Shown in pieces: positions 46,271 through 54,927 of a stretch of 64,000 nucleotides of DNA; the stretch's first letter is position 1, and the number at the start of each line of letters is the position of its first letter. A program made the position numbers and the translations under genes. Under the pieces are notes generated by a model. The model was not told the origin of the DNA and searched no databases. It saw only the letters and a list, made by a program, of their open reading frames with translations. Source of the DNA: Brevibacillus laterosporus (GTDB lineage Bacteria; Bacillota; Bacilli; Brevibacillales; Brevibacillaceae); the NCBI RefSeq assembly GCF_030489605.1, contig NZ_JAUKFY010000001.1, positions 62,001 to 126,000 of the forward strand, in the 5' to 3' direction.

Positions 46271-46748
46271 CCGATCAGAGTTCGTTTTTTAGAAATATTG
46301 AGGAGTCGGTAGCCCAGCTGTCTTGCTGAGAGTGTCCTTTGGAAAAAGACATCCAAAGCTTATATGGAACCTTGACGGCAATATACAAAAAAAGACAGAT
46401 GTACTTCCTAGAAAAACATGGCAAGATAGTTGATTGATTATTCAGACAAATTATTTTTGAGTTAAAAGCTTGGTATTAAAGGGTTCTTAATGACTGATTA
46501 CTATGAATTAACAGATGATATTGAAAAATGCTGTGTTTGTTGTGTGGACATTATGTGGCACATGTGGTACTTTTAAAACTAGAATAGGAAGATGGTTTTG
46601 CGGCTGATATAACATTGTTGTGTACATATAGAGAGGACATTTGTTTTCTCTGGAGGGAGTGAACCATCCGTCTTCCTTCCAAAATGTAATGATAGCATCT
46701 CATTTATGAAAAGATAAAATAACCAAGATACCTATGGAGGGATAAAGG
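46271..46748. other. Gene-poor gap between dnaI and kbl
   Basis: About 480 bases without a recognisable gene. It holds a small inverted repeat (TTTGGA/TCCAAA near 46340-46356), a microORF described separately, and the kbl leader with a short hairpin (AGAG...CTCT near 46632-46650). I could not match it to a T-box, glycine or other known riboswitch, and saw no transposon ends. Confidence 0.4.
46490..46576 (+). other. Cys/Trp-rich 28-codon microORF
   Basis: ATG 46490, six bases after AAAGGG, opens 28 codons to TAA 46574. The peptide has an acidic half (MTDYYELTDDIEK) and a Cys-aromatic half (CCVCCVDIMWHMWYF). No family is recognised; it may be chance, but the ribosome site and the CCxCC composition make it worth recording. 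Confidence 0.22.
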
Positions 46749-47939
46749 ATGTCCAGCAGAGGATTGCAGGAGTTTTTACAAGAAAATTTAGCGGAGCTTA
46801 AAAGCAAAGGTCTTTATAACGTTATTGATCCTTTGGAGAGTGCCAATGGGCCTGTGATTACCATTAAAGGCAAAAAACTGGTTAACCTTTCTTCCAACAA
46901 CTATCTGGGTTTAGCAACAGATCAGCGCTTGAAAGATGCAGCATACCAAGCGATCGAAAAATATGGTGTTGGGGCAGGGGCCGTTCGTACCATTAACGGG
47001 ACATTGGATATCCATATTACTTTAGAAAAAACACTAGCAGAATTTAAACATACCGAGGCGGCTATTGCTTATCAGTCTGGTTTCAACTGTAATATGGCAG
47101 CAATTTCTGCTGTGATGGATAAAAATGATGCAATTCTATCGGATGAATTAAACCATGCATCCATTATTGACGGTTGCCGTCTATCTAAAGCCAAAATCAT
47201 CCGTTTCAACCACTCTGACATGGATGATCTTCGTGAAAAAGCAAAAGAGGCGAGAGAATCTGGCCTGTACAATAAAATCATGGTAATTACAGATGGCGTT
47301 TTCTCGATGGATGGAGATATTGCCAAACTGCCAGAAATTGTAGAGATTGCTGAGGAATTCGATTTAATCACGTATGTGGATGATGCCCATGGTTCTGGTG
47401 TTCTCGGTAAGGGAGCAGGGACAGTTAAGCATTTTGGCTTATCTGACAAAGTAGACTTCCAGATCGGAACGCTGTCCAAAGCGATTGGAGTAGTAGGTGG
47501 CTATGTAGCTGGTAAACAAGAATTGATTGATTGGCTTAAAGTACGCAGCAGACCCTTCTTATTCTCCACTGCACTTACACCAGGAGATGTAGGAGCTATT
47601 ACCAAAGCCATCAATATTTTGACAGAAAGCACCGAATTACATGATCGCCTTTGGGAGAATGGTAATTACCTGAAGAAGGGCTTGAAGGAGCTTGGCTTTG
47701 ATATCGGAGACAGTGAGACTCCAATCACGCCTTGCATTATTGGTGATGAAATAAAAACACAGGAATTCAGTAAACGATTGTATGAAGAAGGCGTTTATGC
47801 AAAAGCTATTGTATTCCCAACGGTTGCTAAAGGAACCGGACGTGTCCGCAATATGCCAACTGCGGCGCATACGAAAGAGATGCTAGATCAAGCGTTGGCC
47901 ACCTACAAAAAAATAGGAAAAGAAATGGGAATTATTTAA
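46749..47939 (+). CDS. kbl: Glycine C-acetyltransferase (2-amino-3-ketobutyrate CoA ligase)
   Basis: This 396-residue PLP enzyme of the alpha-oxoamine synthase family cleaves 2-amino-3-ketobutyrate with CoA to glycine and acetyl-CoA. Motifs: [62 protein letters not shown] (PLP-binding Asp/His) and the Schiff-base Lys in [16 protein letters not shown]. Relatives such as BioF and HemA are alternatives, but the neighbouring threonine dehydrogenase supports Kbl. The ATG follows TGGAGGG. The next gene begins 45 bases later. Confidence 0.93.
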   Translation: MSSRGLQEFLQENLAELKSKGLYNVIDPLESANGPVITIKGKKLVNLSSNNYLGLATDQRLKDAAYQAIEKYGVGAGAVRTINGTLDIHITLEKTLAEFKHTEAAIAYQSGFNCNMAAISAVMDKNDAILSDELNHASIIDGCRLSKAKIIRFNHSDMDDLREKAKEARESGLYNKIMVITDGVFSMDGDIAKLPEIVEIAEEFDLITYVDDAHGSGVLGKGAGTVKHFGLSDKVDFQIGTLSKAIGVVGGYVAGKQELIDWLKVRSRPFLFSTALTPGDVGAITKAINILTESTELHDRLWENGNYLKKGLKELGFDIGDSETPITPCIIGDEIKTQEFSKRLYEEGVYAKAIVFPTVAKGTGRVRNMPTAAHTKEMLDQALATYKKIGKEMGII

Positions 47940-47984
47940 CCCTACTGATCAAAAGGAACAACAGGAAGAAAGGGGTCAACCCAC

Positions 47985-48938
47985 ATGAAAAGAATAATGG
48001 TAACAGGAGCGCTTGGACAAATTGGCTCCGAATTGGTCACGAAGCTACGAAGTGTATACGGAACAGAATCCGTAATTGCCACTGATATTCGTCAGGGCGA
48101 GGGGCAAGAGGGACCATTTGAGATTTTAGATGTAACTGATGCAAAGGCTATGCGCGACATTGCTGCAAAGTACAAAGTGGATACCATTATGCATTTGGCC
48201 GCTCTGTTGTCTGCGACGGCGGAAGCAAAGCCACTGCTCGCTTGGAATTTAAATATGGGCGGATTGGTAAATGCACTTGAAGTAGCAAGAGAACTTAATT
48301 GTCAATTTTTTACACCAAGTTCAATCGGTGCATTCGGCCCAACAACACCAAAAGATAATACACCTCAGGACACAATTCAACGTCCTGTTACCATGTATGG
48401 GGTAAATAAGGTTTCTGGGGAATTATTGTGTGATTACTACTATCAAAAATTTGGAGTAGATACGCGCGGTGTACGTTTTCCAGGGCTGATTTCCTATGTA
48501 ACGCCTCCAGGTGGTGGAACAACCGACTATGCAGTGGAAATTTATTACAAGGCAATTAAAAATGGCCGTTATACCTCATACATCCAAAAAGGTACGTATA
48601 TGGATATGATGTATATGCCGGATGCGCTTAACGCTATCATCAATTTGATGGAAGCAGATGCATCTAAATTACAACACCGTAATGCCTTTAACGTGACAGC
48701 AATGAGCTTTGAGCCAGAGCAAATTGCACAGGAGATCAAGAAGCATATTCCGACATTTGAGATGGATTACCAAGTAGACCCAATCAGACAAGGAATTGCA
48801 GACAGTTGGCCAAACTCAATTGATGCCACAGCCGCTAAAGCGGAGTGGGGTTTTAAAGCAGAATATGACTTGGAAAAAATGACAACAGATATGCTTGCCA
48901 AGCTTCGAGATAAATTGCAAGTGGTAGCTGGTACCTAG
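47985..48938 (+). CDS. tdh: L-threonine 3-dehydrogenase, SDR (epimerase-like) type
   Basis: This 317-residue extended short-chain dehydrogenase has the NAD loop [19 protein letters not shown], the Asp of an NAD-preferring beta-2 (VIATDIR), and the catalytic Tyr-x3-Lys in [27 protein letters not shown] and [18 protein letters not shown] are shared with bacterial SDR-type threonine dehydrogenases, distinct from zinc-dependent E. coli Tdh. It would oxidise threonine to 2-amino-3-ketobutyrate, which Kbl then splits. The ATG follows GAAAGGGG. The pair lets the cell use threonine as a source of glycine and acetyl-CoA. Confidence 0.9.
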   Translation: MKRIMVTGALGQIGSELVTKLRSVYGTESVIATDIRQGEGQEGPFEILDVTDAKAMRDIAAKYKVDTIMHLAALLSATAEAKPLLAWNLNMGGLVNALEVARELNCQFFTPSSIGAFGPTTPKDNTPQDTIQRPVTMYGVNKVSGELLCDYYYQKFGVDTRGVRFPGLISYVTPPGGGTTDYAVEIYYKAIKNGRYTSYIQKGTYMDMMYMPDALNAIINLMEADASKLQHRNAFNVTAMSFEPEQIAQEIKKHIPTFEMDYQVDPIRQGIADSWPNSIDATAAKAEWGFKAEYDLEKMTTDMLAKLRDKLQVVAGT

Positions 48939-49013
48939 ACGATAGCAGATAATAGTCATGATAGAGCAGCTATGCAGTTGTGTAGTTGTGCTACAGTCTT
49001 TAATGATGTGAAT

Positions 49014-49047
49014 AAAAAAGCAGGGGAGTAATTCCTCTGCTTTTTTT
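49014..49047 (+). terminator. Terminator of the kbl-tdh operon
   Basis: AAAAAAGCAGGGG pairs with CCTCTGCTTTTTTT around AGTAATT. Confidence 0.87.
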
Positions 49048-49100
49048 ATGTAAAAAGTGAGTAAAAAATCGTTTGTTAAGCCCATAAGAGAAATTCACAA

Positions 49101-49346
49101 GTGTCTGGGGAGTCTTCAATTTATATGACCATGCTGAAAATAACACCGCCAGTACGTGTACAGCAAAAAGGTGCAGAACCGAGGCAAGCATTTATATATT
49201 TCAGAGGCGTCCTTCTCAGACTAGAAGAGTTTTGGTGCTGTGATGGTCTTTTACTGGAAAGACAGTTAGTGAAACAAGTCAATTTGTTGGTTTCAGGAAA
49301 CGAATTTAACATTGATCCATATCCAATTGATAACTTTTTGAAATAG
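49101..49346 (+). other. Uncertain 81-codon reading frame, possibly a gene remnant
   Basis: A GTG-initiated frame without a good ribosome site encodes a stretch (TPPVRVQQKGAEPRQAFIY then FRGVLLRLEEFWCC) that loosely recalls small SH3-like proteins of the DUF6504 type, after which the similarity fades. It may be a decayed gene or chance. The rest of 48939-49380 holds only the tdh terminator and leader sequence. Confidence 0.22.
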
Positions 49347-49381
49347 ACGGCTTTACATATAATTGTTATGATGAGCATGAT

Positions 49382-49396
49382 TGATAATGATTATCA
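49382..49396 (+). promoter_or_regulatory. Fur box
   Basis: TGATAATGATTATCA is a perfect 7-1-7 inverted repeat, identical to the minimal Bacillus Fur box. It lies 53 bases before the start codon of the siderophore-binding lipoprotein gene, so that gene should be induced by iron limitation. Confidence 0.88.
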
Positions 49397-49448
49397 AACA
49401 TCTTCTATAAGCATAAACAATCGTTTTTCAAAAAGGAGAAGAAAAAAG

Positions 49449-50432
49449 ATGAGGATGGTAAGTAGAAAGCTGTGGATTGGGGCCATGCTTGCTTTGCTTA
49501 TGATCGTATTGAGCGCTTGCAATAGCGCGGGGCGAGAAACGAACCTGAGTGAAGCACAGTCTCAACCGGCAGCAAATGAAAGTGGACAACAAAAGCAAAC
49601 CACGAGGGTGATTAAAACCATTAAAGGGGATATCACAATACCAGCGGAGCCAAAACGGGTGATAGCCCAAGGATATTTGGGCACCTTTCTTGCACTTCAT
49701 GTAAAACCAGTTGGCGCTCCCAAGTGGGATATCGATTCTCCACACATTAAGCATCTTACTGCTGGAATTGCAGATATTGGGCAGATCGAGATGGGAAGTG
49801 TGGAGAAAATACTATCACTAAATCCCGATCTAATCGTCACCTTATCGGATGATCCGGCTATGTATGAGCAGTTAAGTAAAATAGCACCCACAGTCGTTTA
49901 CCCGTATAATACCTTTAATGATGCACGTGACGAAATAAAAGTGTTTGGAGAACTTCTGGGAAAGCAAAAGGAAGCAGAAGCATGGATTGCAGATTTTAAT
50001 AAAACAGTACAGGCGGCCAAGGAAAAAATAAAAGGGATTGTTGCAAAGAACGAGACCGTTTCTGTTATGGGAGAGTTTAACAAAGAGATATATGTCTATT
50101 CCTTTGGGATATGGCGCGGGGTTCAAGCGATATATAAACACCTGGAATTAAATCCTCCTCCGCGTGTTCAGAAGCTGATTGATGCAAAAGAGGATCTTAA
50201 AGTAATTTCCTACGAAATGATTCCTGAATTTGCTGGGGATTATATGTTTTTAGAATTGGGAACAAGCGGACAATTCCAGAGGCATGGGGCATTTTGGAAC
50301 TCGTTAGAAGCAGTAAAGAACAATCGTGTCTTTGAATTAGATACAGATTTCTTTTGGCCGTATGATCCGATTGCAATTAAAGCCCAAGTTGAAAAAATTG
50401 CAGAGATGCTTGAGAAATCTCACAAAAAATAA
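49449..50432 (+). CDS. Iron-siderophore ABC transporter substrate-binding lipoprotein
   Basis: This 327-residue class III (FecB/FhuD-like) binding protein is anchored on the outer membrane face. The lipoprotein signal is KLWIGAMLALLMIVLSACNS with Cys of LSAC as the lipidated residue. Mature motifs include PAEPKRVIAQGYLGTFLALHVKPVGAP, ILSLNPDLIVTLSDDPAMYEQLSKIAPTVVYPYN and FFWPYDPIAIKAQVEKIAEML. The start is ATG 49449, after AAAAGGAG; the frame upstream to 49368 crosses the Fur box and is not coding. No permease or ATPase gene accompanies it, so it must use a transporter encoded elsewhere. Ligand is unknown, probably a hydroxamate or catecholate siderophore. Confidence 0.92.
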   Translation: MRMVSRKLWIGAMLALLMIVLSACNSAGRETNLSEAQSQPAANESGQQKQTTRVIKTIKGDITIPAEPKRVIAQGYLGTFLALHVKPVGAPKWDIDSPHIKHLTAGIADIGQIEMGSVEKILSLNPDLIVTLSDDPAMYEQLSKIAPTVVYPYNTFNDARDEIKVFGELLGKQKEAEAWIADFNKTVQAAKEKIKGIVAKNETVSVMGEFNKEIYVYSFGIWRGVQAIYKHLELNPPPRVQKLIDAKEDLKVISYEMIPEFAGDYMFLELGTSGQFQRHGAFWNSLEAVKNNRVFELDTDFFWPYDPIAIKAQVEKIAEMLEKSHKK

Positions 50433-50461
50433 TCTGGGCAAAGATAAAGAATGTATGAAGG

Positions 50462-50494
50462 AAAACCCTAGGCGTATACGTGTAGGGTTTTTTT
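50462..50494 (+). terminator. Terminator after the siderophore-binding gene
   Basis: AAAACCCTA pairs with TAGGGTTTTTTT around a 12-base loop. Confidence 0.85.
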
Positions 50495-50536
50495 GTGTGT
50501 TAGAGAAAAACGATTTATTGACAAAATAATAAAGTG

Positions 50537-50565
50537 TTTACTTTAGGTAATATTTTCCTTATTAT
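50537..50565 (+). promoter_or_regulatory. Promoter of the GH8 gene
   Basis: TTTACT (50537-50542) and TATTAT (50560-50565) are 17 bases apart. The leader of about 110 bases shows no clear operator. Confidence 0.45.
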
Positions 50566-50682
50566 GAAATAAAGCCTATTGTTTTTTTGCATTTTTCTTG
50601 CAAATACGCCAATTGATATTTACGTTAAAAAAGTAAATGTTTTACAAGTTCTGCCATATCAATAAAAAAAGGAGAGATTTGT

Positions 50683-52035
50683 ATGAAACAAAGAAAACGC
50701 TTGTCCTTGATTAGTGCAGGTATTTGCAGTTTACTCGCATTGCTTCCAATTTCGGCGTCAGGCTCTATGACGTCAAATGAGTTGGTGACCGACACCCCAA
50801 GACTACAGGAAAGCAAAGAGACATTGCTTGTCAATGTAGCCAGACCGTTCCCTCAACATACCGATTATGTATCGGGCGCGATTAAACCTAATCATGTGAG
50901 CCAGACTCAGTTGGATAATGACGTACGGCGTATATACGACGAGTGGAAAGAACGGTATATCAAGAAGCATCCAAAGGCAAGCAATCAATATTATGTATTT
51001 TACAATTTAGAAAAGACAGTTGAACCAGACAATGCCGTTTCTTCTTCAGAGGGTCATGGCTATGGGATGCTGGCAACAGTTCTGATGGCAGGACACGATG
51101 CTGAGGCAAAAACGTATTTTGACGGTTTATACCGTTATTATAAAGCTCATCCTAGTGTCATTAATTCAGCTTTGATGGCTTGGCAACAAGTGAAAGATAG
51201 CAAAGGAAACATCATTGACAACCCAGATGGCGGAAATGATGCAGCCACAGATGGAGATATGGACATCGCCTATGCTTTGTTATTAGCGGACAAGCAATGG
51301 GGGAGCTCTGGAGAAATCGATTATCTTTCCCAAGCCAAAAACGTAATCAATGCGATCATGAAGAACGAAGTTAATTATTCGGAAGGGATTCTGAAGCTGG
51401 GAGATTGGGCAGATGATAGCGATAGTAAATACGGTAAAGCTACGCGTACATCAGATTTCATGCTGAGTCATTTAAAGGCATTTGAAAAAGCGACCGGAAA
51501 TAGTAAGTGGAGCAAGGTCATTGATAAAACATATAGCATTCAGAATACACTCTATACCAAAAATAGCCCCAAAGCTGGACTATTGCCAGATTTCGCCGTG
51601 AAAAAATCTACCTCCTATGTACCCGCCCCTCCCCATTTATTAGAAGATAAGAACGATGGCAGCTACTATTATAATGCTTGTCGGGTTCCTTGGCGTTTAC
51701 CTGTCGATTATCTCTTGAGCGGAGATAGCAGAGCAGTACCCCAGTTGGAAACGTTAAATTCATGGATTCAGAAAACCACATCAAAAAATCCTAAAAAAGT
51801 AATGTCAGGCTATAGCCTAGATGGCAAAGTATTGCCTAAGGCTGATTTTAACTCTATGGCCTTTACCGCTCCTTTTGCTGTTAGTGCTATGATTGATTCC
51901 AAGAATCAGGAGTGGTTAAACAAATTATGGGCGCATATGGCTAGCTCTCCAACAAAATCAAATGAGTATTTTGACAATAGCATCCGCTTATTGACCATGA
52001 TCACAGCTTCAGGAAACTGGTGGTTACCAGAATAA
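50683..52035 (+). CDS. Secreted glycoside hydrolase family 8, probably chitosanase
   Basis: This 450-residue exported (alpha/alpha)6-barrel enzyme has a Sec signal (residues about 1-27). The GH8 proton donor is E123 in SSSEGHGYGM, with the conserved ATDGDMDIAYALLLA (Asp190-194) and SPKAGLLPDF and YYYNACRVPWRLP motifs. GH8 contains chitosanases, endoglucanases and lichenases; E321 in LLEDKNDGSYYYNACR could be the general base placed as in Bacillus chitosanases, and the neighbouring chitin-active AA10 genes favour chitosan as substrate. Specificity is inference. The ATG follows AAAGGAGAG. It has no carbohydrate-binding module of its own. Confidence 0.85.
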   Translation: MKQRKRLSLISAGICSLLALLPISASGSMTSNELVTDTPRLQESKETLLVNVARPFPQHTDYVSGAIKPNHVSQTQLDNDVRRIYDEWKERYIKKHPKASNQYYVFYNLEKTVEPDNAVSSSEGHGYGMLATVLMAGHDAEAKTYFDGLYRYYKAHPSVINSALMAWQQVKDSKGNIIDNPDGGNDAATDGDMDIAYALLLADKQWGSSGEIDYLSQAKNVINAIMKNEVNYSEGILKLGDWADDSDSKYGKATRTSDFMLSHLKAFEKATGNSKWSKVIDKTYSIQNTLYTKNSPKAGLLPDFAVKKSTSYVPAPPHLLEDKNDGSYYYNACRVPWRLPVDYLLSGDSRAVPQLETLNSWIQKTTSKNPKKVMSGYSLDGKVLPKADFNSMAFTAPFAVSAMIDSKNQEWLNKLWAHMASSPTKSNEYFDNSIRLLTMITASGNWWLPE

Positions 52036-52216
52036 TTAGTCAAATTGCAGTTTCATATATAGCAAAAAATAATCCATGGCGTCTGAACTGTAAAAAACAG
52101 TTTAATAAGTTCTAAATAATGACTCCCATTTTTATAATATTACTAATGTTATAAATGGAGGTGAGTATTGCGGTCTTGTCAGAACTTTGCTTTACCACAT
52201 CATGGGAGGTCATTAA

Positions 52217-53002
52217 ATGGCAGAACAGAGCGTCATGAGCAAGATGGCAATCAAGGTATGTGTTGCTTTTGGGATGCTAGTAGTAATGATAGCAGGGGCT
52301 ATGTTTATTGCTGAACGTGTATCAGCTCACGGCTATGTGGAATCGCCTACAAGCCGGGCTTTTATGTGTAAACAAGGCAAAAACATGAATTGCGGTCCCA
52401 TTCAGTATGAGCCTCAGAGTGTAGAAGGAGAAGGGTCCTTTCCACAATCTGGCCCACCGGATGGACAAATCACAGGAGCAGGGCGCTATCCCGATCTGTA
52501 TACACAAACCGCTGATCGTTGGAAAAAAGTAACGATGCATAGTGGGGAAAATACGTTTAAGTGGAGATTGACAGCATCGCATAGCACAAGGGAATGGAAG
52601 TATTACATTACGAAAAATGGCTGGAATCCCAATAAACCACTTGCTCGTTCCGACTTAGACCTAGTTCCGTTTTGCTACTATTACGATGGTGGAAACAGAC
52701 CTGGTACGACGGTGACTCATACTTGCAATGTACCAACTGATCACAGTGGTTATCATCTTATTCTGGCTGTGTGGGAGATTGCGGATACCACGAATGCTTT
52801 TTATCAAGTGATAGACGTTAATCTGGTCAAAAGCGCTGCTACTGAGCAAGTCTCGACTGATGTAAGCAAGACTGCTATAGCACCACAAGCTCCTCAAATG
52901 GAAAAGGTAAGCCCTATCTTTTCTACAATACAACAAATGAAACAGGGAAGTATTCTGCCGCGTGCCCGCTGGTTTGCCGGTGATCACCGCGCACTATACT
53001 GA
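52217..53002 (+). CDS. AA10 lytic polysaccharide monooxygenase (chitin-binding protein), single domain
   Basis: This 261-residue secreted copper enzyme oxidatively cleaves crystalline chitin or cellulose. Cleavage after VSA exposes H38 (HGYVESPTSRAF), the first histidine-brace ligand; H122 (LTASHSTREWKYYIT) is the second, and the axial aromatic lies in NAFYQVIDV. DLDLVPFCYYYDGGNRPG contains paired cysteines typical of chitin-active CBP21-like members. After the catalytic domain (to about residue 210) a 50-residue tail of no known domain follows, in place of binding modules. The ATG follows GGGAGG. The tail ends RARWFAGDHRALY. Confidence 0.92.
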   Translation: MAEQSVMSKMAIKVCVAFGMLVVMIAGAMFIAERVSAHGYVESPTSRAFMCKQGKNMNCGPIQYEPQSVEGEGSFPQSGPPDGQITGAGRYPDLYTQTADRWKKVTMHSGENTFKWRLTASHSTREWKYYITKNGWNPNKPLARSDLDLVPFCYYYDGGNRPGTTVTHTCNVPTDHSGYHLILAVWEIADTTNAFYQVIDVNLVKSAATEQVSTDVSKTAIAPQAPQMEKVSPIFSTIQQMKQGSILPRARWFAGDHRALY

Positions 53003-53013
53003 GTAGTTATAGA

Positions 53014-53058
53014 CCGAATAATAGGTGTCACTAAAACGCCTATTATTCGGCTTTTTTG
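53014..53058 (+). terminator. Terminator after the first AA10 gene
   Basis: CCGAATAATAGG pairs perfectly with CCTATTATTCGG, followed by CTTTTTTG. Confidence 0.9.
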
Positions 53059-53360
53059 AGTCAAAAAACCTATGCAAAAAAAATAATGTAATACTAACAT
53101 AAATCTAGTTCTTTGATCCTAAAAAAGGATACATCAAAAATACATAAAGGAAAGAATTGCCGTTTCCATCATTTTGCTTGGATTTTATCAAAATCAAATC
53201 TCTTACTTTTAAAAATTAGTAGATTTAAAAATATGACTATTGTAATGTAATAATTCAGTCGTAAAGAATCTATCTAATCTGCTACCAATTTTAATAAAAT
53301 AACAAGTGTTACAAAGTATTTGGTATAACCTAGAACATTACATACTAGGAGGTAGACAGA
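53059..53360 (+). promoter_or_regulatory. Upstream region of the second AA10 gene
   Basis: This AT-rich, 300-base region has no gene. It must hold the promoter of the multi-domain AA10 gene, since a strong terminator precedes it, but I see no unambiguous -35/-10 pair. The ribosome site AGGAGG (53348-53353) precedes ATG 53361 by seven bases. Confidence 0.4.
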
Positions 53361-54830
53361 ATGGCTTTGCAATGGAAAACAGTTTTTGGAAAGAGCTCAG
53401 TAGCATTTGGAATAACGCTGGCAGCTATGGCTGGTACGATGGTATTTGCAAGCAGCGCGTCAGCACATGGTTACATTGAATCACCTGCAAGCAGGACTTT
53501 ACTTTGTAAGCAAGGACAAAACGTTGGCTGCGGTCAAATTCAATATGAACCGCAAAGCGTAGAGGGAGTAGGTAATTTCCCACAATCCGGACCTAAAGAT
53601 GGGGAGATTACAGGAGCAGGAAAATATAAGGAACTCTTTGTCCAAACCGATAGCAGATGGAAAAAAGTAGACATGAAAGGTGGAAAAAATACTTTTACGT
53701 GGTATTTAACCGCTCCGCATTCTACTGGTGACTGGAAATATTATATAACGAAAAAAGATTGGAATCCTAACAACCCACTAGGGCGCGACGATCTTGAGCT
53801 TATTGCTAAGTTTAACGATGGTGGCAAGGTTCCTCCTAAATCAGTGTCTCACATTGTTAATGTTCCAACCGATCGCAGCGGCTACCATATCATCCTTGGT
53901 GTGTGGGAAATCGCTGATACAGGGAATGCTTTTTACCAAGCAATCGACGTTAATTTGAAAAACGATGGTAACCCAACAGAACCAGAGGTACAATTGCCGA
54001 CAATTCCTAGTAACCTGACCTCTCCAGGACAGACAACAACAAGTATTGAATTGCGCTGGTCAGCCTCGACAGCTTCTGAAGGTATCAAGGAATATGAAGT
54101 ATATCGCAATGGTCATTTAGCAGGTAAGACTAGCCAGGCATATTTTGAAGATAAGGAATTGACTATCGATACGGCTTACACATATACGGTTCGAGCCATT
54201 GATTTTGCTGGAAATAAATCAGAAATGTCCAAGCCATTCACAGTTAGAACTAGCAAAGAAGACGAACAAGTAGAATTGCCAACTGTACCAGGCAATCTAG
54301 TTTCCCCAGCAAAAACTGCATCTACAATTGAGTTGAGTTGGACAGCCTCTACAGCTCCTCATGGAATCCACGCTTATGAAGTGTATCGTGACGGCCGACA
54401 TGTAGGGACGACTAGAGAAACAACCTTTACAGACAAGGATTTGGAGGCTGACACAACCTATTCTTATATGGTAGTAGCTGTCGACCATGCAGGTAATAAA
54501 TCTGGTTTTTCCCAAAAAGTAACGGTACGTACCGAAAAAGAGCAGACTGAAAACACCGGTGACACATGGAACAAAGACAACGTTTATAATAATGGTGATC
54601 GAGTGATATATGAGGGCGTAGAATATGAAGCTCAATGGTGGACTCGCGGCGACCGTCCCGACAGCACTGATGTATGGAAGCAGGTGGGCGATGTTATACA
54701 AAAATGGAACAGCGAGAAAGCCTACCAAGGTGGGGCAAAGGTATCCTACGAGGGTAAAACCTACCAAGCAAATTGGTGGACAAAAGGTGAAAAGCCTAGT
54801 ACGTCATCCGTATGGACACTCGTACAGTAA
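53361..54830 (+). CDS. AA10 lytic polysaccharide monooxygenase with two FnIII and two CBM5/12 domains
   Basis: This 489-residue secreted enzyme has a signal peptide ending ASA, so the mature protein starts at H36 (HGYIESPASRTLL); H120 in LTAPHSTGDWKYYIT completes the copper brace. The catalytic domain runs to about 203. Two fibronectin III repeats follow (about 212-297, 306-391; LPTIPSNLTSPGQTTTSIEL and LPTVPGNLVSPAKTASTIEL) and then two CBM5/12 chitin-binding modules (about 402-442 and 448-489), each with the YxAxWWTxGxxP aromatic platform. The two CBMs mean tight chitin attachment. It is a paralogue of the preceding gene, with its own promoter region and terminator. Confidence 0.95.
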   Translation: MALQWKTVFGKSSVAFGITLAAMAGTMVFASSASAHGYIESPASRTLLCKQGQNVGCGQIQYEPQSVEGVGNFPQSGPKDGEITGAGKYKELFVQTDSRWKKVDMKGGKNTFTWYLTAPHSTGDWKYYITKKDWNPNNPLGRDDLELIAKFNDGGKVPPKSVSHIVNVPTDRSGYHIILGVWEIADTGNAFYQAIDVNLKNDGNPTEPEVQLPTIPSNLTSPGQTTTSIELRWSASTASEGIKEYEVYRNGHLAGKTSQAYFEDKELTIDTAYTYTVRAIDFAGNKSEMSKPFTVRTSKEDEQVELPTVPGNLVSPAKTASTIELSWTASTAPHGIHAYEVYRDGRHVGTTRETTFTDKDLEADTTYSYMVVAVDHAGNKSGFSQKVTVRTEKEQTENTGDTWNKDNVYNNGDRVIYEGVEYEAQWWTRGDRPDSTDVWKQVGDVIQKWNSEKAYQGGAKVSYEGKTYQANWWTKGEKPSTSSVWTLVQ

Positions 54831-54859
54831 GTAGCCGGAGCAGTAACAGCTAGGATTAG

Positions 54860-54902
54860 AAAAAAGGGACCATTCAGCAGCATTTTCGAATGGTCCTTTT
54901 TT
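54860..54902. terminator. Terminator between the AA10 gene and the oxidoreductase gene
   Basis: AAAAAAGGGACCATTC pairs with GAATGGTCCTTTTTT. T-runs on both strands suit the two converging genes. Confidence 0.9.
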
Positions 54903-54927
54903 GTATGTCCTAATGTTTTAAGGCTTG

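Noticed and set aside
46271-46748. Possible riboswitch or T-box before kbl
   Set aside because: I looked for the T-box AGGGTGG motif and glycine aptamer cores because of the threonine/glycine context; neither is present, only short hairpins.
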